DNA of 64,000 nucleotides, from the NCBI GenBank assembly GCA_036852015.1, contig JAANDG010000309.1, forward strand, positions 1 through 64,000, given 5' to 3'. Positions within the stretch are counted from its first letter, which is position 1. The number at the start of each line of letters is the position of its first letter. This DNA comes from Pelodera strongyloides. Lineage: Eukaryota; Nematoda; Chromadorea; Rhabditida; Rhabditidae. A program made the position numbers and the translations under genes. Below are positions 1 through 13,000 of the stretch, one piece after another. The notes under the pieces are model-generated. The model did no database searches and had not been told where the DNA came from. It saw only the letters and a list, made by a program, of their open reading frames with translations.

Positions 1-823
1 ATTACACTGATGCAAAAAATATCAGTATTTGATGTAATTATCAGGATTTCAGTTATTAAGTCCTTGTTTAGTAACAGATCCATGCATCACATACATACAG
101 AAATAGGCTCTGACGGTGATAGATACTCAACAAATTCAGATTTGTTATCAATATCAGAGTATCAGAGAATTGATAGCAATTAAGAAAGAAACCAGAAACA
201 AATGAATATCCAAGCTTATTACCATCAGTGATTTACATGCTGCTTGATTGGCTGTCTTGAAGTAATCACAATGTAACAAGCGCAGCAAAGGAAAATAACC
301 AGCTAGCGTATTCAGTCACTAATAATTAAAGTGCTAATTAATGAAAATTGGTGATCTTCACATATTTTGTAGAGAATTTCACGGGGAATCCAATGCCGTC
401 GATAGATTGAAAATTCGTCAAATTTTGACGGAGTTATAGCCTTTTGAATGTGTTAGATTGTTCATTACGCACCTGCACAATTAATAACTTTATTAATAAT
501 AACATAACTTGCTTACTAAGCAATGTGTTTTTGATATGTTGTAGAGGGTAATTTTGTGAGTAAAATGACGCCTTGATACTGAATATTGACCAAGGTTTGC
601 CCAAGATATTGATTATAATTGCGTATAATTGGCACCTCAATTCAACTGTACACCTGTGTTATTACATTTCCTTTTTATATTCCTAATGTTTTCCAACTAT
701 ATTTCCTATAGATTTTCACATTTAAGGTCTATTTTCTATTCAAGACCGTTATTTCCAAGTTTCCAGGTCGCAACGTTGCGTCATCAAAGTTTAGCATATC
801 ACTGAATTAGCATAAGTGCAATT

Positions 824-930
824 GTCTGGGTTTTGTCTGAAAAAGCCCGTGCCACACGGTTTTCGGGTATAAAAGCAGGCTGGAAGCTCAGTCTCGAGCG
901 AACCTGGCCTACTCGAGGAATGGGGTTGTG
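824..930 (+). promoter_or_regulatory. Conserved TATA block in satellite unit 1
   Basis: TATAAAA lies at 868-874 and is followed about 22-30 bp later by ctcagtctcgag, a fair position for a transcription start. Flanking DNA (gtctgggttttgtctga before, ctactcgaggaatggggt after) is the best conserved part of the repeat in both orientations. Transcription is inferred, not shown. Confidence 0.45.
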
Positions 931-2086
931 AAGCTTTATTTAGGTTTTAATTAAGAACTTGGTGTTAAATATGGTGAATTTAAGTGTTTGACTACTGTAG
1001 CATCAAAACCATTGTGCATGATAACCGAGGTGTGTTGATACGTGGTAGTATTGATAATTAACAACAACAATAATAAATGTTTATTTGACTCTGTTAATTA
1101 AAAGTGATTTAACTAATTAATCACTTATTAATTTATTACGATCACTGTGTAATATAAAAGAACTTACTACGTGAACAAGGTGCACGCCGTGATACTATAA
1201 ATCTATAAAACTCACTGAAGTGACTGAAGATATGGAACATAGGTGTTAATTGACAGTAATTACACTGATGCAAATAAATCAGCAGTATTTGATGTATTAT
1301 CACAGGGATTTCAGTTATTAAGTTCCTTGTGTTAATACAGATCCATGCATCACTACATACATGAAATAGGCTCTGACGGTGGTACATACTCAACAAATTA
1401 AGATTTGTTCTCGATATCAGAGTATAATTGATAGCAATTAAGAAAGAAACCAGCAAGAAATGGTTATATCCAAACGTTATTACTATCAGTGATTTCCATG
1501 TTGCTTGATTCGCTGCCTTGTATTAATCATAATGCAACGCGCGCAGCAACGGAAAGTAACCAGCTAGCGTATTCAGTCACTAATAATTAAAGTGTTAATT
1601 AATGAAAATGAGCGATTTTCATATATTTTGTAGAGAATTTCACGGGGAATCCAAATATGTCGATAGATCGAAAATTCGTCAAATTTTGACGGAGTTATAG
1701 CCCTCTGAAGGTGTGATATTGTTCATTACGCACCAGCACAATTAAAACACTTTATTAATAATAACATGTGTTAACTTGCTTACTAAACAATGTGTTTTTG
1801 ATATGTTGTAGAGGGTAATTTTGTGAGTAAAATGACGCCTTGATACTGAACAATGGCCACGGTTTATCCCAAGATATTGATTATAACTGCGTTTAATTAG
1901 CAGATCAATTAACTGTACACCTGTGTTATAACATTCCTTTTCATATTCCTAATGTTTCCAACTATATTTCCCAAAGATTTAATCACATTTACGGTCTATT
2001 TTCTATCCAAGACCATTATTTCCAAGTTTCCAGGTCGCAACGTTGCGTCATCAAGTTTAGCATATGCTGAATTAGCATAAGTGCAA

Positions 2087-2196
2087 TTGTCTGGGTTTTG
2101 TCTGAAAAGGCCCGTGCCACACGGTTTTCGGGTATAAAAGCAGGCTGGAAGCTCAGTCTCGAGCGAACCTGGCCTACTCGAGGAATGGGGTTGTGA
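2087..2196 (+). promoter_or_regulatory. Conserved TATA block in satellite unit 2
   Basis: TATAAAA at 2133-2139 in the same conserved context as unit 1, followed by two CTCGAG sites about 19 bp apart. Confidence 0.45.
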
Positions 2197-3362
2197 ATCT
2201 TTATTTTGGTTTTAATTAAGTATTATGGGTGCAAATATGGTGAATTTAAGTGATTGGCTACTGTATCAGTAAAACCATGTGTGCCTGATAACAAGGTGTG
2301 TTGATGATGTGTAGTAATTGGTAATTAACAACAAACATATAATAAATGTTTATTTGGCTCTGTTAATTAAAAGTGATTTAACTAATTAATCACTTATTAA
2401 TTTATTAACGATCACCTGTGTAACATAAAAGAACTTACTACGTGAACAAGGTGCACACCGTGATACTATAAATCAATAAAACTCACTGAAGTGACTGAAG
2501 ATATGGAACATAGGTGTTAATTGACAGTTAATTACACTGATGCAAATAAATCAGCAGTATTTGATGTAATTATCACAGGGATTTCAGTTATTAACTTCCT
2601 TGTGTTAATAACAGATCATGTGCATTACTACATACATGAAATAGGCTCTGTCGGTGGTACATACTCAACAAATTAAGATTTGTTATCAATATCGATATCA
2701 GATAATTGATAGCAATTAAGAAAGAAACCAGCAAACAAATGGTTATTCAAACGTATTACTATCAGTGGTTTCCATGTTGCTTGATTCGCTGCCTTGTATT
2801 AATCATAATGCAACGCGCGCAGCAACGGAAAGTAACCAGCTAGCGTTTTCAGTAACTAATACTTAAAGCGTTAATTAATGAAAATGAGTGATTTTCATAC
2901 ATTTTGTAGAGAATTTCACGGGGAATCCAAATATGTCGATAGATCGAAAATTCGTCAAATTTTGACAGAGTTATAGCCCTCTGAATGTGTGATATTGTTC
3001 ATTACGCACCAGCACAATCAATACACTTTATTAATAATAACATGGGGTAACTTGCTTACTAAGCAATGTGTTTTTGATATGTTGTAGAGGGTAATTTTGT
3101 GAGTAAAATGACGCCTTGATACTGAACAATGGCCACGGTTTATCCAAGATATTGATTATAACTGCGTTTAATTAGCAGATCAATTAACTGTACACCTGTG
3201 TTATAACTTTCGTTTTCATATTCCTAATGTTTCCAACTATATTTCCCAAAGATTTAATCACATTTACGGTCTATTTTCTATCCAAGACCATTATTTCCAA
3301 GTTTCCAGGTCGCAACGTTGCGTCATCAACGTTTAGCATATGCTGAATTAGCATAAGTGCAA

Positions 3363-3472
3363 TTGTCTGGGTTTTGTCTGAAAAGGTCCGTGCCACACGG
3401 TTTTCGGGTATAAAAGCAGGCTGGAAGCTCAGTCTCGAGCGAACCTGGCCTACTCAAGGAATGGGGTTGTGA
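3363..3472 (+). promoter_or_regulatory. Conserved TATA block in satellite unit 3
   Basis: TATAAAA at 3409-3415. The second CTCGAG has decayed to CTCAAG here, while the TATA box and start-site region are intact. Confidence 0.42.
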
Positions 3473-4628
3473 ATCTTTATTTTGGTTTTAATTAAGTATT
3501 ATGGGTGCAAATATGGTGAATTTAAGTGATTGGCTACTGTATCAGTAAAACCATGTGTGCCTGATAACAAGGTGTGTTGATACTGTGTAGTAATTGGTAA
3601 TTAACAACAAACCAATAATAAATGCTTATTTGGCTCTGTTAATTAAAAGTGATTTAACTAATTAATCACTTATTAATTTATTAACGATCACCTGTGTAAC
3701 ATAATAAGAACTTACAACTTGAACAAGGTGCACGCCGTGATACTATAAATCAATAAAACTCACTGAATTTACTGAAGATATGAACATTGGTGTTAATTGA
3801 CGTTAATTACACTGATGCAAATAAATCAGCAGTATTTGATGTAATTATCACAGGGATTTCAGTTATAACTTCCTTGTGTTAACACAGATCATGTGCATTA
3901 CTACATGTATGAAATAGGCTCTGTCGGTGGTACGTACTCAACAAGTTAAGATTTGTTCTCGATATCAGATAATTGATAGCAATTAAGAAAGAAACCAGCA
4001 AGAAATGGTTATTCAAACGTATTACTATCAGTGGTTTCCATGTTGCTTGATTCGCTGCCTTGTATTAATCATAATGCAACGCGCGCAGCAACGGAAAGTA
4101 ACCAGCTAGCGTTTTCAGTAACTAATACTTAAAGCGTTAATTAATGAAAATGAGCGATTTTCATACATTTTGTAGAGAATTTCACGGGGAATCCAAATAT
4201 GTCGATAGATCGAAAATTCGTCAAATTTTGACGGAGTTATAGCCCTCTGAAGGCGTGATATTGTTCATTACGCACCAGCACAATTAATACACTTTATTAA
4301 TAATAACATGTGTTAACTTGCTTACTAAACAATGTGTTTTTGATATGTTGTAGAGGGTAATTTTGTGAGTAAAATGACGCCTTGATACTGAACAATGGCC
4401 ACGGTTTATCCAAGATATTGATTATAACTGCGTTTAATTAGCAGATCAATTCACTGTACACCTGTGTTATTACATTTCTTTTTATATTCCTAATGTTTCC
4501 AACTATATTTCCCAAAGATTTAATCACATTTACGGTCTATTTTCTATCCAAGACCATTATTTCCAAGTTTCCAGATCGCAACGTTGCGTCATCAAAGTTT
4601 AGCATATGCTGAATTAGCATAAGTGAAA

Positions 4629-4738
4629 TTGTCTGGGTTTTGTCTGAAAAGGCCCGTGCCACACGGTTTTCGGGTATAAAAGCAGGCTGGAAGCTCAGTC
4701 TCGAGCGAACCTGGCCTACTCGAGGAATGGGGTTGTGA
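4629..4738 (+). promoter_or_regulatory. Conserved TATA block in satellite unit 4
   Basis: TATAAAA at 4675-4681 in the intact block. The fifth copy, near 5919, has lost the box (ttctaaaa) although the flanks remain. Confidence 0.42.
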
Positions 4739-6631
4739 ACTTTTATTTAGGTTTTACTTAAGAACTAAGGGTCAAAATAAGGGGGATTTGCGTGTTTGAC
4801 TACTGTAGCAGTAGAACCATTTGTGCATGATGACAAGGTGTGTTGATGATCATGTTCATGTGTAGTAATTAATAATTAACAACAAATCTATAATAAAGTT
4901 TATTTTGACCTATTAATAAGGGTGATTTAACTAATTAATCACTAATTAACGATCACCTGTGTAACATAAAAGAACTTATTACGTGAACAAGGTGCATGCG
5001 GTGATATTATAAATCAATACGGGAACTCACTGAAGTGACTGAAGATAATCGACATTAATTACATGATGCAAATGAATCAGCAGTATTTGATGTAATTATC
5101 ACATGGATTTCAGTTATTAGTTCCTTGTGTTATAACAGATCATGCATTACTACACACATAAAATAGGCTCTGTACTCTGTACCTGTATATACATACTCAA
5201 CAAATTAAGATTTTATATCGATATCAGATAATTGATAGCAATTAAGAAAGAAACCAGCAAGAAATGATTATTCAAACGTATTACTATCAGTGATTTCCAT
5301 GTGGCTTGATTGGATGTCTTGTATGTCTTGTATTACTCATACTGCAACGCGCGCAGCAAAGGAAAGTAACCAGCTAGCGTTTTCAGTAACTAATAATTAA
5401 AGCGTTAATTAATGAAAATGAGCCATTTTCATACATTTTGTAGAGAATTTCACGGGGAATCCAAATCTGTCGATATATTGAAAATTCGTCAAATTTTGAC
5501 GGAGTTATAGCCCTCTGAAGGTGTGATATTGTTCATTACGCACCAGCACAATTAATACACTTTATTAATAATAACATGGGGTAACTTGCTTACTAAACAA
5601 TGTGTTTTTGATATGTTGTAGAGGGTAATTTTGTGAGTAAAATGACGCCTTGATACTGAACAATGGCCACGGTTTATCCAAGATATTGATTATAACTGCG
5701 TTTAATTAGCAGATCAATTAACTGTACACCTGTGTTATAACATTCCTTTTCATATTCCTAATGTTTCCAACTATATTTCCCAAAGGTCTATTTTCTATTC
5801 AAGACCATTTACCAAGTTTCCAGGTCGCAACGTTGCGTCATCCGATTTAGCATATGAATTAGCATAAGTGCAATTGTCTGGGTTTTGTCTGAAAATGCCC
5901 GTGCCACAGGGTTTTCGGTTCTAAAAGCAGGCTAGAAGCTCAGTCTCGAGCGAACCTGGCCTACTCGAGGAATGGGATTGTGAAGTTTTATTTAGTTTTT
6001 AATTAAGAACTATGGGTCAAAATACGGGGAATTTAGGTGTTTGACTACTGTAGCAGTAAAACCATGGGTGCATGAGGACACGGCATGTTGATGATGTGTA
6101 GTTATTAATAATTAACAACAAATATATAATAAAGCTTTTTATTTTGACCTGTTAATAGGGGTGATTTAACTAATTAAGCACTAATTAACGATCACCTGTG
6201 TAACATAATAAGAACTTATTACGTGAACAAGGTGCACGCGGTGCAAGGACTTAAAAATAATGGTATATTTCGGGTGTGCAGTTGATTTGGGAGATAATTA
6301 TACACAATTGTAATAAATATCTTGGTCTGCCGTTGGTCAATATTCAGTATCAGTGCCATCTCGATCAGAACATTATCCCAGGTCCGAAAAACATTAATTA
6401 GTAAGCAGGTTAAAGGGAATGTCAAGCCGGTTTTTCATGTTGGGCTCAAAAAAAAGCTTATGTTTTGAAGGTGAGGAAAGTGAAAATAAAAATAAACAAA
6501 AACTTTCATGTAAGAAGAAAAACAATTTCAAATCGCTCCAAAAAACTCCTTCAGTATGGGATTCGAGTCGTGCGGATAAAGCTAAGCCAAATCTCTGTCC
6601 ACGGGACGTTTGAATTTACGAGGCTGTTAGA

Positions 6632-6707
6632 CAGCAAAGAAAAAGAGGAGGGCGCGAGAGAAATTTTTGAAGTCAGCAAAGAAAAAGAGGAGGGCGCGAG
6701 AGAAATT
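6632..6707 (+). repeat. 42-bp direct duplication
   Basis: Two copies of cagcaaagaaaaagaggagg followed by gcgcgagagaaatt, starting at 6632 and 6674. They lie in the non-satellite insert between the direct and inverted arrays. Confidence 0.85.
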
Positions 6708-7344
6708 GTTTAAACTACGGTATTTTGTGACAGCGTGTTATAGAATATCTGTGAATCAGGCGTGACATGCGCTTTAAGCTGTGTTATCACATATAAAGCT
6801 TGTTAATTTTGGAGGTGCGCAAGGAACAAACTCACACATTCAAAACGACATAACTCCGCGAAAATTCGGCGAATTTTCAATATATTTACAGATTCGGATT
6901 CCCCGTGAAATTCTCTACAAATGTCGCGAAAATCACTTATTTTCACTAAATAGCGCCTTAATTATTGGAGACTGAAAACGCTAGCTGGTTATTTTCCTAA
7001 ACTGCGCGCGGTGCATTATGATTAACGTTAAACAGCCAATCAATCACTGGACCAGACTGATAGAAACACGTCTGAATAATCATTTATTAGCACACGTTTT
7101 GTTAATTACTAAACGTATTACCCTTATTGAGCTGATAACTTACAATTAGTTTGTTTTGTATTACTGTGCGTACCTAGTTCATAGTTTCTTCAATATTTAT
7201 TACGCAACCCCTCCTAAACTTCGCTTCGATGTTACAGTAGTCAAGCAATTATACACACCACATATACACCCTTATTTGGTAATTAGAACCTCAGTAAACA
7301 TTTACACACCACATTTATTTGGTAATTAGAACCTCATAAACGTT

Positions 7345-7456
7345 TCACAACCCCATTCCTCGAGCAGGCCAGGTTCGCTCGAGACTGAGCTTCCAGCCTG
7401 CTTTTATACCCCAAAACACTGTGGCACGGGCATTTTCAGACAAAACCCAGACATTT
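7345..7456 (-). promoter_or_regulatory. Conserved TATA block, inverted unit A
   Basis: TTTTATA at 7402-7408 is the reverse complement of the TATAAAA seen in the direct units. The surrounding ~100 bp are kept although the rest of the unit has diverged. Confidence 0.42.
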
Positions 7457-8572
7457 TGGCTCATGCTAATTTGGTGAATATGCTAAACGCTGATGACGCA
7501 AGGTGGTGAACTGGAAACTGGGAAATAACGTTTTTGAATAAGAAATATAAAGTAAACTTTAAAACCCATAAGAAATGTAGTTAAAATAATTAAGAATATA
7601 AAAATAATGGAATACTACGGGTGTGCAGTGGAGTTGGGTGATAATTATACAGAATTGTACCCAATATCTTGGACTGCCGTTGGTCAATAGTCAGTATCAG
7701 TGTCATCTTAATCAGAAAATTATGACAGGTCCGAAAAATATTAATTAGTAAGCAGATTAAGGTGTGTTATCATAAATAGCGTTAAATAATTTTGGAGGTG
7801 CGCAAGGAACAAACTCACACATTCAAAACGACATAACTCCGCGAAAATTCGGCGAATTTTCAATATATTTACAGATTCGGATTCCCCGTGAAATTCTCTA
7901 CAAATGCTGCGAAAATCACTTATTTTCACTAAATAGCGCCTTAATTATTAGAGACTGAAAACGCTAGCTGGTTATTTTCCTAAACTGCGCGCGGTGCATT
8001 ATGATTAACGTTAAACAGCCAATCAATCACTGGACCAGACTGATAGAAACACGTCTGAATAATCATTTATTAGCACACGTTTTGTTAATTACTTTACCCT
8101 TATTGAGCTCATAACTTACAATTAGTTTGTTTTGTATTACTGTGCGTACCTAGTTCATAGTTTCTTCAATATTTATTACGCAACCAGTCGTTAATTGCTG
8201 AAAGCACTGGTGTTAATACAGCTAATTGCTGATTTCTTAATCAAAGTATTGTCAATTGCCACGTACTAGCATATCTACAGAAACTTGCAATATTGATCCA
8301 TAGTATTACCGTACGCACCGTGTTCAAGTTGTAATTACTTCTATGTTACCACAACAAATTGATAATTACATAAATCACTCTTACTAATACAATGCATTCA
8401 AATAAATATGTTTATTCGATTGGCGTTAATTATTTAATTAGTTAATTAGTTAATTATTAACACATATTAACACACATTTTCCTCCTAAACTTCGCTTCGA
8501 TGTTACAGTAGTCAAGCAATTATACACACCACATATACACCCTTATTTGGTAATTAGAACCTCATAAACGTT

Positions 8573-8684
8573 TCACAACCCCATTCCTCGAGCAGGCCAG
8601 GTTCGCTCGAGACTGAGCTTCCAGCCTGCTTTTATACCCCAAAACACTGTGGCACGGGCATTTTCAGACAAAACCCAGACATTT
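8573..8684 (-). promoter_or_regulatory. Conserved TATA block, inverted unit B
   Basis: TTTTATA at 8630-8636 in the same context as the copy at 7402-7408. If active it would fire leftward, away from the kinase gene. Confidence 0.42.
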
Positions 8685-9100
8685 TGGCTCATGCTAATTT
8701 AGTGAATATGCTAAACGCTGATGACGCAAGGTGGTGAACTGGAAACTGGGAAATAACGTTTTTGAATAAGAAATATAAAGTAAACTTTAAAACCCATAAG
8801 AAATGTAGTTAAAATAATTAAGAATATAAAAATAATGGAATACTACGGGTGTGCAGTGGAGTTGGGTGATAATTATACAGAATTGTACCCAATATCTTGG
8901 ACTGCCGTTGGTCAATAGTCAGTATCAGTGTCATCTTAATCAGAAAATTATGACACGTCCGAAAAATATTAATTAGTAAGCAGATTAAGGTGTGTTATCA
9001 TAAATAGCGTTAATTAATTTTGGAGGCGCGCAAGGAACAAACTCACACATTCAAAACAACATAACTCCGCGAAAATTCAACCAATTTTCAACATATTTCA

Positions 9101-10027
9101 GTTCAAAAATCGAAACGCAGTGTTTTGGGAACCCAAAAAAACTGCTTTGTGATCCGCATCAGATTTCCTATCCATATTTATTGCAAATGCGTTGTAAGCT
9201 GTATGTGAAATAGTGATTACGCTATTGAAACGATGTTCTCTACTATGTTGTCTGTGCATTCATCTTCATAAGATGTGTCAAATGAGGCAGAACTTTTTAT
9301 TTGGATCAGCAGGCAAAAATGCAACAAGACCTGTAACTTACCCATCACTACGAGTGAAACTGCTAAAAATAAATAAATAATGATTTTGTTTTAATCGAAT
9401 GCCAGTCATCGAAAGGTGTTTGAGAATGAGAATTAGCTAAGCTAAGGGCAATCTATCATTGATACTGTAAAAATCAATTCAACACATTAATGGTCTTTTT
9501 TTACACTGTACGAGTAATAATTCCAAAAGAGCTTCGCTCAATTGTATCCAAAACGCAGCTTCTATCCTACTCATCTAATATATGAATACCGTCATGCTAC
9601 AACATAATAATTGATTGTGAATTGGATGAAACACAGTTTACGAATTAGTCGATTACGCTAGCTAAGTGCTCTTTTCAGCGGTTCCTGTAGTCTTGGCCAA
9701 TACGTATGTGGGTGTTGCTATGTAATCCTTATAACGATGTCCTGTCCATTCATGAATACAAGTTGGAACCCATTTGTTGGTGGTCACGTACTGCTGGGAC
9801 ATCCATTCTACACACATTGCGGCCGAAGGTCTGCAAATTTACGTGGAAACTATCAATGCCATTTTAGCAATGACAAGGCTCAAGTATATATTTTTAGTAT
9901 TATATTATTCTCTAGCCACATTGCTAGTTTCCAACTTATGGAAACGTGGTACCTCGTCTGGTAGCGCTGGCTAAAGCCCTCCGGAATATATGTATCGAAA
10001 TGTGTCTTGTAGGAGACGGTCGCACAA
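9101..10027. other. Unassigned spacer between satellite and kinase gene
   Basis: Unique AT-rich sequence. Short open frames at 9737-9974 have no splice or domain support. The part next to 10027 probably holds the 3' UTR of the kinase gene, which is read leftward; I could not fix a poly(A) signal. Confidence 0.6.
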
Positions 10028-13000
10028 CTATCGAGGGTTTCTCAAAGTAGTAGGTAGTGGTATACGGACGAACTTAAGGTACCTCGTTTCGTAGTTTGCG
10101 TCAAAACAGCGTTCAGCAATTGCCCAAACTTCGGCTGGAGCAGAACCATTGTTCACAAGACGGCGACCATTAATAACGGCCTTTTTTACCTGAAACAGTT
10201 TTCAAATTAAGTAATGACGTCTTCGATGAAAAGCTCTCGCTCTCCTTACTCTCTCTCTCTCTATCTTTCTCCCTCCCTCTTCCCTCCCTCTCTCGCGCAC
10301 TCTTCTTCCTCTCTCGTTTTTCGCGTCAGTTTCCAAACTTAAACTAACTTACCTCTCTAGTCTCTTGAATATCTTCGTATGGCTCCTTCCCTTCATTGAA
10401 CACTTCCCACATAAGGACTCCAAAGCTCCAGACGTCTGTTTTCGGCGTGTACAGACCGCCTCGCAGCGTTTCCGGAGCGAGATATCGGATCGGCACCTAT
10501 AGAAGGTTTTGTGTAACGCTGTATGGGTCGAAAGGGTTGCGTACAGTTCAACATACAGATCAACGCTGACCACAAGTTACAATAAGTAAAACAACCAAAC
10601 GCGAAAACATAATGAAATTGTAGTGAACCTCGGCCAATCGCGCACAATCAGTATACACACACACACACACACACACACCTGAATACATATTAACCTATTT
10701 ACCTTTTTTAATTTCTTTTCCTTGCAACGCGTTCCAAAGACGGAGAGACCAAAATCGGAAATCTTGGCCTCGTTATCGAATCCAATCAGCGAATTTCTCG
10801 CGGCGATATCGCGATGGATAATCTAAAACGTACGCGAACAAAGTCGTACACCAAAACGGGGTGAATGAAAGTATGAACCTGTTTAAAAATTTCCGAGAAA
10901 CTCTGAATTTCTTATGTAAAAGGTCGTGGCAGTGTGTGCCCGAGAACTAATATGTGTTCTATGTGTTCGATGTGTATTTTACAATTTTTTTAATTTCTTT
11001 TAGTATGAGAATAGTACACCTGCGCTTTATCGCTGTGCAAGAATTCGAGTCCTTTGGCCGTTCCCAAACAATAATGAATCTTCTCTCCAATACTAAGTGC
11101 CTGGTCACCAGTTTTCTGAATTGTGTCCAGCAGCGCGCCTGAATAAAAACAAAATTAGACGCTAGAGACGTTTTCCTCAGAATGAACTGTGCGCGCAAGT
11201 CATACCATACGCTAAAGGCTCAGGCCCACGTGTACAAAGGCCTTTTATATTTTTCTATAGGAAGAGCTCAGCAGTTCACAAATCTGACAGCGAAAACCGC
11301 ATTTCTTGAAATGTGGAAGTTACTAGCAAAACTCGGAACCGTGGGAAACAACCGCTGGGTAGTTGTTCAATTGCTATAATGAGACAATTGTGTCGGGCCT
11401 CTCTCTGGTCTTCAATTCGAAACATAATATTCATACCTTTGCACAGTTCCATCAGGATCATAATAGGTGATTCATAGCAAGCAATGCCCAGGAAATCGAC
11501 AATATTCTCGTGACTCAGCATCATTGAACACATCATTTGGGCTTCCTAATTGTTCACTTTTTATATGAATTTTGGTGACAGCGCCATGAAAACAACATCA
11601 GGCTATAAATCTATGCGTAAAATTACGCATCAACCATCTCCGGATTGGCTTTGACCATCTCCGGAGGCAAATGCGAATATATTGATTTGGGTGAAACGTA
11701 TCAGTGGTAATTTACGGTTCGACTCTCAACTAAGCGACCATCTCCGAAATTACGCATGGAAATTATAGCTTGAAACAACCCTGTTTACCCGTGTTTGAAT
11801 TTATACAATGAATAACACTGAGCTTTTGGACGAGCGGTAATGCAGTGATATATTTTTATTCCTTAAAACAATCAATTATGCAACAAATAATGAACCTTCA
11901 GAAGTTGTTCATTTTCTTGCACGCTGATGTGGCGGCCATTTAGGATTTTGACGGCAACCTGAATAAACTTATTGATTTCTTTGTCAACATAGATATGTTT
12001 ACAAATAATATGTGCCGATGTTTCGTAATGGATCTCTAATGGCATTTGTAACCGAAATTAAGTTTGAGAAGCGAGTGCGTCATTTTCAGAGGAAGATTTC
12101 TTAGACTTCGAAAAAAACTGCAAGACTTCGAAGAACGGAAATTAACAACCAACTGGGACTGATGCAAAGTATCCCGTGCGAAGTCGTCCACGAAACACTT
12201 CTCCAAAGGCTCCATCTCCGAGACGTTTTATTCTCAAAATAAGAAGCTCTTTATTATTACATGGAAAACATAAGAGATGGGGAATTCATTAATTAAGTAA
12301 GTTTCTTTTACCTCGATATCTGTTCGTGATTCACTTCAAAGCGTGGTTTTCTGATCGGTTCACCGAGGTAAATCGGCCGTGCTCGATCGATTGATATCAT
12401 TTTATCTCGGTGATATGCAATCAATCCTGAATTCAAGCAAGTGATGAAAGTAGAAATACAATTTTATCGTTTCTGATATTCCAATAAATTCCAATTCCAA
12501 TAAAGCAATGTCACTCAATTCCAGTGAACACCTACCTGCGGGCGTCGAAAAGCAAACTTCGTTCAAGTAATACACACGGTTTCTTCTCGAATATCGTATC
12601 ATAATTTCTTGAAGCACTCCACCGTACATTATCAGGATAACGTATTTGCGCTAAATGCAACAAAACTTTAGTACGAAATGAAACTTCCGATCCGTTTTTG
12701 TTAAAAGTCACCCTAAGCTAAGTAAGAAGAAACTTATTTTTTAAATGACACAAAATTCCATGTAATGTGATCGTTTTAATAATTATGCGGAGTATTTAGA
12801 AAACCACTTGATGACCGGTCAAAGGTCAAACGGGTTTTCTGTGGTCACGGAAATTATTCATTCCAATTTCCTGTGTACAGTAAAAATCACTTACGTAAGC
12901 CGCCTTCGACTTCGATTCAATATTAACTTGCTGAAGTTGTCGGACAAGAAACGAGCCTTAATTATTAAATTGGACACTTTCAATTCATTGTGGCATGTGC

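Larger units (their letters stand above)
1..6243 (+). repeat. Tandem satellite array, ~1.27-kb unit, about 5 copies
   Basis: The same landmark (start of aacctggcct, just after a CTCGAG) recurs at about 901, 2166, 3442, 4708 and 5953, giving periods of about 1265, 1276, 1266 and 1245 bp. Units differ by small indels and substitutions and the first and last are partial, so the array runs off the left edge. No long reading frame is conserved between units. Each unit holds a block with TATA box, a block around gagaatttcacggggaatcc with a small hairpin, and AT-rich dyads such as taattaatcacttattaat. Units 2 to 4 are the most alike, suggesting recent homogenisation. The left edge is cut, so the true copy number is unknown. 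Confidence 0.93.
6244..9100 (-). repeat. Inverted, diverged copies of the 1.27-kb satellite
   Basis: From about 6244 the repeat is read on the opposite strand. The landmark aggttcgctcgagactgagc appears at about 7371 and 8599 (period 1228), and ggaggtgcgcaaggaacaaa or a close form at 6811, 7794 and 9022. The two inverted units are nearly identical to each other over hundreds of bases but diverged from the direct units; the conserved TATA block is the best match between the two classes. A non-repeat insert of about 350 bp lies at 6425-6780. The layout is a large imperfect palindrome centred near 6240. Confidence 0.88.

Noticed and set aside
1..6243. Spliced-leader RNA or snRNA gene within each satellite unit
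   Set aside because: A TATA box is present but I could not find a leader-plus-donor followed by a convincing Sm site at the right distance.
6419..6975. Short plus-strand frames in the satellite insert
   Set aside because: Not conserved between repeat units; the second spans a simple duplication.
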